NCBI GenBank assembly: GCA_907163375.1
Contig: CAJQUW010001706.1
Coordinates: 1-64,000, forward strand
Direction: 5' to 3'
Source of the DNA: Prostheceraeus crozeri
Lineage: Eukaryota > Platyhelminthes > Polycladida > Euryleptidae
Length of the DNA: 64,000 bases
Position numbers and translations under genes: made by a program
Part shown: positions 58,913-64,000 of the stretch, one piece after another
Numbering within the stretch: the stretch's first letter is position 1
How the letters are laid out: the number at the start of each line of letters is the position of its first letter
The notes under the pieces: generated by a model
Told to the model about the DNA's origin: nothing
Databases searched by the model: none
What the model saw: the letters and a program-made list of their open reading frames with translations, nothing else

Positions 58913-60547
58913 TTAATTTCTGCATAAAAGATTCATGATTTCAGCTTTCAATTTGTTACTTGTTGTCAAATAAGTAATTGCTTGTCCTGATTTGCGAATT
59001 GTGCTTGCCATTGTTAGAATGATCTGGGTGGTGAAAGCCATGTGTATATCAGACCGTTGTTCCTGAGCATCTTCACTTCTTGATGTTATAAGATTCACTG
59101 AAAATGCTACAGGACTTGGGAGGAAAAACACTGACGTGAATACCGTGAAAATCAAAATCTGTCTCGAGAAAACAGAAATATGATTGATTCGATTACTTTG
59201 TGCTTGTGATAATTGTAATATGTTTTTCTTATGGTTGGATAATTTCTTCAACAGAACGGTGTTGATAACCAGAGTTGTGAGATTACCAACAGCCATGATG
59301 GACAGCACAACCGAGGGCAGGTAAATTGTATATACGTCATACCATGCAGTCTTCGGTTCACATTCAAACATTTCACTGAATTCTGCTAATGAATTCGAAT
59401 AATCTTTCTTCTCCAGAATAAATCCCGTAGAAATGATAGCCACTATTTCCAGAACAAAAAGCAAGGCTGAAAATATCAATGCTCTTTTGATTTGCGGTTT
59501 GCTGTTTAAAAGCGTAGGCTTGTTGTTGATTTGAATTATTTGATATAGTTTTTCAGTTGACACTGCAAGTTGAAGCAAGACACCGATAAGTGCTTGATAT
59601 GTTAAACCATACATGTTCATGGGCATAATGAACATCGGTGCACAACTCGGTAAATTTACTACATTCTGTCCTCGCAAGAGCCAAATAAGTACGGTTGCCA
59701 GCGACTCTATCAGAATACTGGATAATATAATTATCAGATAAAGTATCTCAAATTGCAATTTGTTTTTCTTTAGAAATAAAATACAAACTGCAAGTGAGAA
59801 AGTCATAATGAACACAGTCAGCACGTGTAGAAAGAGAAATCCATAATACCAAATTGAAAGCGAGAGATTATCGTCAGCTTTTTTTAATTCCATAAAAGTC
59901 ATTTGTTTATCAATTTGCTTGTTCCAAAATTCTCGGGATGACAGCATGAGTGTTGCATTATTGGAAACTGGAGTTGCAGGTATGAATGGAGAAGTTTGAA
60001 TAAGATTGTAAATATTTTGCATGACTTTATAGAAAGCTTCTTTATCAGAGAAACGATATTGATTACTTGTTATATAAAATGCAACTGATTCCATTCCGTA
60101 TAGAAAATGACCAAGAATGTTTCGGAAACTATTGATGGTTTGTGATGAATCCCAACGGATAAGAAAGAATTCTGCAATACATTTCCAAACATGAAATTCC
60201 AGCTGATTTTCCATTTCAAGTTTGTAGTCTTCCATGTTTTCACTCGCATTATGCAATTTCCCCAAAAACGAAACCATGCTGCCCATCTTAATAGAACACT
60301 TTTGTGAATGATTGAAATATTGCATGAAGGTGTATAGTTTTTGATCACTTTGATTATTGACAATTGAAAGTAGCTGGACATTATTGGTGGAAGCAACCAC
60401 TTTGTTCACTTGGTAGACTAGATCAATTAAACCCATTTCACGCAAAGCTTTAATAGGTTCATTTTGACCATCGCAGATCAAAAGACCAAAATTATAACAA
60501 GGAAACATTGTAAGAACGATGAGAAACAGAGATATCATCGCCATCAT
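58913..60547 (-). CDS. Seven-transmembrane receptor with signal peptide and N-terminal ectodomain
   Basis: 544 residues in one open exon. Residues 1-22 are a signal peptide (MISLFLIVLTMFPCYNFGLL). 23-225 is a soluble ectodomain with Cys25, Cys84 and Cys123 and N-glycosylation sites (NQS, NHS, NAS, NAT). Seven hydrophobic segments follow: about 231-260, 264-292, 302-332, 353-378, 403-435, 456-488 and 500-530. Cys302 at the start of TM3 and Cys396 before TM5 could form the usual TM3-loop-2 disulfide. TM3 ends in STEKLYQ in place of DRY, and TM7 has no NPxxY. The order fits a GPCR or 7TM receptor with an extracellular domain; I do not recognise the family. It could be a lineage-specific chemosensory or peptide receptor. 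The start is the first of MMAM. An intact long frame in an AT-rich region is unlikely by chance. Confidence 0.82.
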   Translation of the reverse strand: MMAMISLFLIVLTMFPCYNFGLLICDGQNEPIKALREMGLIDLVYQVNKVVASTNNVQLLSIVNNQSDQKLYTFMQYFNHSQKCSIKMGSMVSFLGKLHNASENMEDYKLEMENQLEFHVWKCIAEFFLIRWDSSQTINSFRNILGHFLYGMESVAFYITSNQYRFSDKEAFYKVMQNIYNLIQTSPFIPATPVSNNATLMLSSREFWNKQIDKQMTFMELKKADDNLSLSIWYYGFLFLHVLTVFIMTFSLAVCILFLKKNKLQFEILYLIIILSSILIESLATVLIWLLRGQNVVNLPSCAPMFIMPMNMYGLTYQALIGVLLQLAVSTEKLYQIIQINNKPTLLNSKPQIKRALIFSALLFVLEIVAIISTGFILEKKDYSNSLAEFSEMFECEPKTAWYDVYTIYLPSVVLSIMAVGNLTTLVINTVLLKKLSNHKKNILQLSQAQSNRINHISVFSRQILIFTVFTSVFFLPSPVAFSVNLITSRSEDAQEQRSDIHMAFTTQIILTMASTIRKSGQAITYLTTSNKLKAEIMNLLCRN

Positions 60548-61129
60548 TATTCGGATATCGCTTCATAGGAGTAGTTAGTTCAAATGTTCGTAAGAAGAAG
60601 TAGTACAGCTACTTAAATATTACACCATTGGTTCATAATCAATTTTACGCCAAAGACAAACATGACAGGCTAGCATAGCACCTTCCAATTTCAACATCTC
60701 ATTAATCTACATGCACGATAATGCAAATATAAATTAAGTAATAAGACGCCATTACTTGTATATTTAAGCTTAAGTGATCAAATAGATGCATGATGCAGGT
60801 AGATGCAAATGTACACAGAAAAAGAGAGGATTGACTAATATTATATATATTCGTTTTGTAACTTATTGACTCATTAAACCGTTTACTCAGAGAAAATTGT
60901 CAGACGGTTGAATATCTATTACACCACTCTTTTCCATCTCATCCCCCATATTCAGACCATTGTTGCTTACCAAAACCGTCAACAACACGCCGAAGCAATT
61001 CTTTTTTCTCATGGGCTTGTAGGTAGTCTCTACTATTCGCTACATAAGCGATTGTGGTTATCTCATTTCAATTTTTCCCATTTCTGCATGTCATTAGTTA
61101 AGAGAATCACAGGTAAAGTGCCTGCATTA
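60548..61129. other. Upstream region of the 7TM gene; nothing else recognised
   Basis: This should hold the promoter and 5' untranslated region of the 7TM receptor on the minus strand. No TATA box or other motif can be assigned with confidence. Confidence 0.35.
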
Positions 61130-61560
61130 CAGAATTAGACAGGTCATTTCTTCTTTTGTATGACTAGAAAGGAAGCATGGTAACATGTAACGCTAATGAA
61201 ATGGCACAATCTGCTGACACAATACCACAGCAATCGAACAATGAGTATCTACTTCAACATTAAGCACGCCAAGTTGTGCGAAGTTTCAGTGACCGTTATC
61301 AACCGGATCACACAGGAAAGAGACACAGACGATGGCGAGTTCTACAGAGAAGTTTGTGAACGTTTTGTCTTGCGCCAGCCATCCTCTTTAATAATGACCG
61401 GAAGGATCAGTATTATCGAGAAAGCTTATGTACAATTATCTGAATTCTTCGAATCTGAAGGAACTATGGCTATTGGAAAATTTTGAAGGAATTCACAGCA
61501 TTTCTGAAGCGACGCACGACTATTTTTCATATCTCTGTGAGGCATTAATCATATCTCTCA
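61130..61560 (+). repeat. Dispersed repeat family 1, copy at 61 kb
   Basis: Inverse of 63560-64000, with long matches (GAAATGGCACAATCTGCTGAC; AGCAATCGAACAATGAG). It contains a 96-codon frame (61196-61486) that starts MKWHNLLTQYHSN and shares the frame FNIKHAKLC.VSVTVIN.IT with the inverse copy (63734-63943 minus). No known domain. Confidence 0.75.
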
Positions 61561-61599
61561 AAGGGATCGCCTTACTTTCTTTGGATCTTTGGAAAGCAT

Positions 61600-61990
61600 G
61601 TCTCCTGCTTTCGGCAAACACCAACATTTTGGCCTACTTTATTCACATTGAGTCACATTCTCCCATACATCACCGACCAGAGTCATGATAATATCACATA
61701 CACATGATAGGAAATGACCTGAAGACATATCATGCCGAAAATTATGATTCTCTAGCCTACTTAGCACTTTTCAGTTGATAGAAGAAAACATAGAAAATTT
61801 CATTTTTCTCAAAAAACTATGATCTGCTTTCGATTGGATTTACATGAGTTATTCTTTGATTGATCCTGTCTGACAAGAAGAGGAACTAACTAGAACCTGG
61901 CAGACGCGCAGATTCACAGTTGTAGGAATATGGTGTACATCATTCTGTGAAAATCTCATTTTCGGCCTTTTTCCATGCAGAAACTCGTTG
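61600..61990 (-). repeat. Dispersed repeat family 3, intact copy
   Basis: Its reverse complement matches 18575-18804 followed directly by 21083-21230, without the hAT element. It therefore shows the empty-site arrangement of the family. Confidence 0.7.
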
Positions 61991-63489
61991 TGGCTTCCGG
62001 ACTAGCGGTTTTTGCTTCAATTAGCGTAAGTGAAAAGTGCTTTATAGATTTTTTTACATTTCACATACGTACGTGGCGGAATGTGCAGAATATTAGAATC
62101 GGTCTGTAGTCATTGTGTATGAAAATATTCGGTTTCCGTGCTCCATGGAGCATATAGGAAGACAAGTGAACAGATAAAGTAAAATATGTTGCAAAGGTGG
62201 AACCGGTCGAGATTTTTGTGACCCAACCAGTCAGTCGACCGCTCAATTCGTATTACCGATGCATACTCGTATGCCTTATGTATGTATATGCAGTACTTCA
62301 TAATCGTAGACAGAGTAGGCATGTACATGCATGTACCTACAGTGGGTAGGTCTAACTGATTATTAAGAAACGTGTTAAGAAAAATATATTTACTTTAACG
62401 CACTATAGTAGAAGTGCTGTACTAAGAGTCTAGATTGAGTAGGCTACAATTATTGTTCTAATTGGTCAGTCCGGTGGATGTCATGCATGCGCACAAGTCA
62501 TGTACATGCACATCGTAAAAAGAAAGCAAGAATATTATTGAAAACAATTGTCATTGAATACAATGATGACAAATACAAATATCTCTATACCTTGATCACC
62601 TAGATATGAACAATAAAAAAAATAGGCCCACCAATAATGATATTACTATAGTCCGTTAAGCCGACGCTTCCTTCAGAACTTACCTACGATTTTTCGCACA
62701 TGCTCAAATATTCGTATTTCAATAGCATATCCAGTATATATTCTCACGTCAGCAAGCAATGAAGCTGTTTCTCATTTGAATCAAATAAATTTTAATTAAC
62801 ATTAATCTCATGTTTCGTTGTTAATTAACATTGTAGTTAAAAGCAAATATACATGTCATTAGTTTCTCACAGACACGTGAATGCCAATATCAGTTTCTTG
62901 CTTCACAAAACAACTTTTTGGGATTGAAAAATGTCCATGAAAACGTTAGCATATTATGATGTAGTTTTGCATGCTTATTCCGAATATGACATATATAGAA
63001 TTATTCATCGAGCTTTTTTTGAATAAATCGATATGTATTGATTTCAAAGATTTCCATATATGGCAACCTGATCAATATTTATTGAAAAACGAAGCAGATA
63101 TTTTAGCTGCATTATCTATGGAAGGAGACCCTTGTGACTCAAAATATGCTTTCTTCAGTGCAAATGATCGCACTGGTTGAAATGGGTTGAATTGTGAATT
63201 TTTTAGCAAGTGAATAGCATGCTATCAGTATTGCTTTGATAACTCATTATTTTCTTTTTAATCAAGTCACTGTTGTAGATTTTTGTAGAATCGGAGATGC
63301 GTCCTTTAACGACTTTATCAAGCATGATATTAACATGAAAACCTGATATCTGTGTTTTCATTTACAGCTCGATTGTTGATCATGATGACCTTGTAATAAC
63401 AATGAAGTGATTGCTTTGTCAATAGCAAAGTCATTCTCCGTACATTTCTCTGCTTGCCTTGTTGACAAATATCTGAAATCATAGCTACA
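61991..63489. other. Non-coding stretch, nothing recognised
   Basis: No gene supported. The small frame 62971-63180 has no recognisable domain. Confidence 0.35.
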
Positions 63490-64000
63490 CACAGAATTAG
63501 ATTGTTTAATCGTATCACTTCGCTAGAAGTGCAAACTGATTCAAAACGATGGCACATGCAGGAACTTAATAAGTGGGCAAAAAGAAATTTTTAATACCTT
63601 ACAGAGATAGGAAAAATAGTCATGCGTCGCTTGCGGATTGCTCTGAATTCCTTCAAAATGCTCCGATCGCCACGATTGCTTCAGATTCGAAGAATTCAGA
63701 TCATTGCGCACAAGTTTTCTCGATAATGTTGGGTCATCCGATCATTATTGAAAAAGTTAGCAGGCGCATGAAAAAACGTTCACAAACTTCTCTGTAGAAC
63801 TTGACATCGACAGTGTCTCTTTGCTGTGTGATCTGGTTGATAACAGTCACTGAAACTTTACATAATTTGGCGTGTTTAATGTTGAACTGGCTGCTCATTG
63901 TTCGATTGCTATGGCATTTAGTCAGCAGATTGTGCCATTTCATTTACGCTACATGTTCCAATGTTTCCCTTCTAGTCAAACGGAAGAAGAGACGACCTGT
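63490..64000 (-). repeat. Dispersed repeat family 1, copy at the window end
   Basis: Direct match to 3020-3560 and inverse match to 61130-61560. It continues past the end of the window. The small frames within it are repeat-derived. Confidence 0.75.

Noticed and set aside
1-64000. CRISPR arrays, operons, riboswitches or prokaryotic origins
   Set aside because: No regularly spaced identical repeats or operon-like gene packing. The window is eukaryotic, with introns, LINEs and class II transposons.

Overview
This is an AT-rich eukaryotic window from an animal, most likely a marine invertebrate. No prokaryotic gene organisation is visible. Two host receptor genes can be recognised, and the rest is a thick layer of transposable elements in different states of decay. 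The mix is a RTE-type and a CR1/Jockey-like LINE, Penelope-like elements, hAT, Tc1/mariner and piggyBac DNA transposons, and many small foldback elements. It fits a cnidarian, echinoderm, hemichordate or mollusc-like genome. The sequence alone does not fix the phylum.

Host genes. (1) At 33367-34005 on the minus strand lies the 3'-terminal coding exon of an adenosine-receptor-like class A GPCR. It covers TM6, TM7 and a long C-tail, starts at a clear splice acceptor and keeps the adenosine-contact residues. The upstream exons were not found. (2) At 58913-60547 on the minus strand is an intact, intronless 544-codon seven-transmembrane protein with a signal peptide and a roughly 200-residue N-terminal ectodomain. 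Its family was not recognised. A piggyBac element seems to abut its stop codon.

Layout. 1-2 kb holds a 5'-truncated RTE-type LINE. 3-6.5 kb holds copies of dispersed repeats. 8.4-9 kb holds a Tc1 transposase relic, and 10.1-11.1 kb a long-TIR element. 12.5-14.3 kb is a repeat whose inverted partner lies at 37.5-38.7 kb and whose diverged third copy is at 5.4-6.5 kb. At 16.7-17.7 kb there is an internally deleted mariner. At 18.6-21.2 kb an anonymous repeat was hit by a hAT element (8-bp target duplication), which was hit in turn by a 1-kb nonautonomous element. At 22.5-24 kb lies a Penelope-like element with inverted arms. Hammerhead-like motifs occur at three inverted-repeat loci (22.5, 31.8 and 36.3 kb). 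43.3-46.1 kb holds a fossil reverse-transcriptase element, and 46.8-50.7 kb a near full-length LINE with ORF1 and ORF2. At 51.9-53.1 kb is a second copy of the 1-kb nonautonomous element, carrying an inserted LINE tail. 57-59 kb holds piggyBac, and 61-64 kb inverted copies of another repeat family.

The sites most worth following up are the 50-bp palindrome with a perfect 8-bp flanking duplication at 42.9 kb, the hammerhead-like motifs, the unrecognised 7TM receptor, the nested hAT locus and the large inverted repeat pair 25 kb apart. Most short open frames elsewhere look like chance and are left out.
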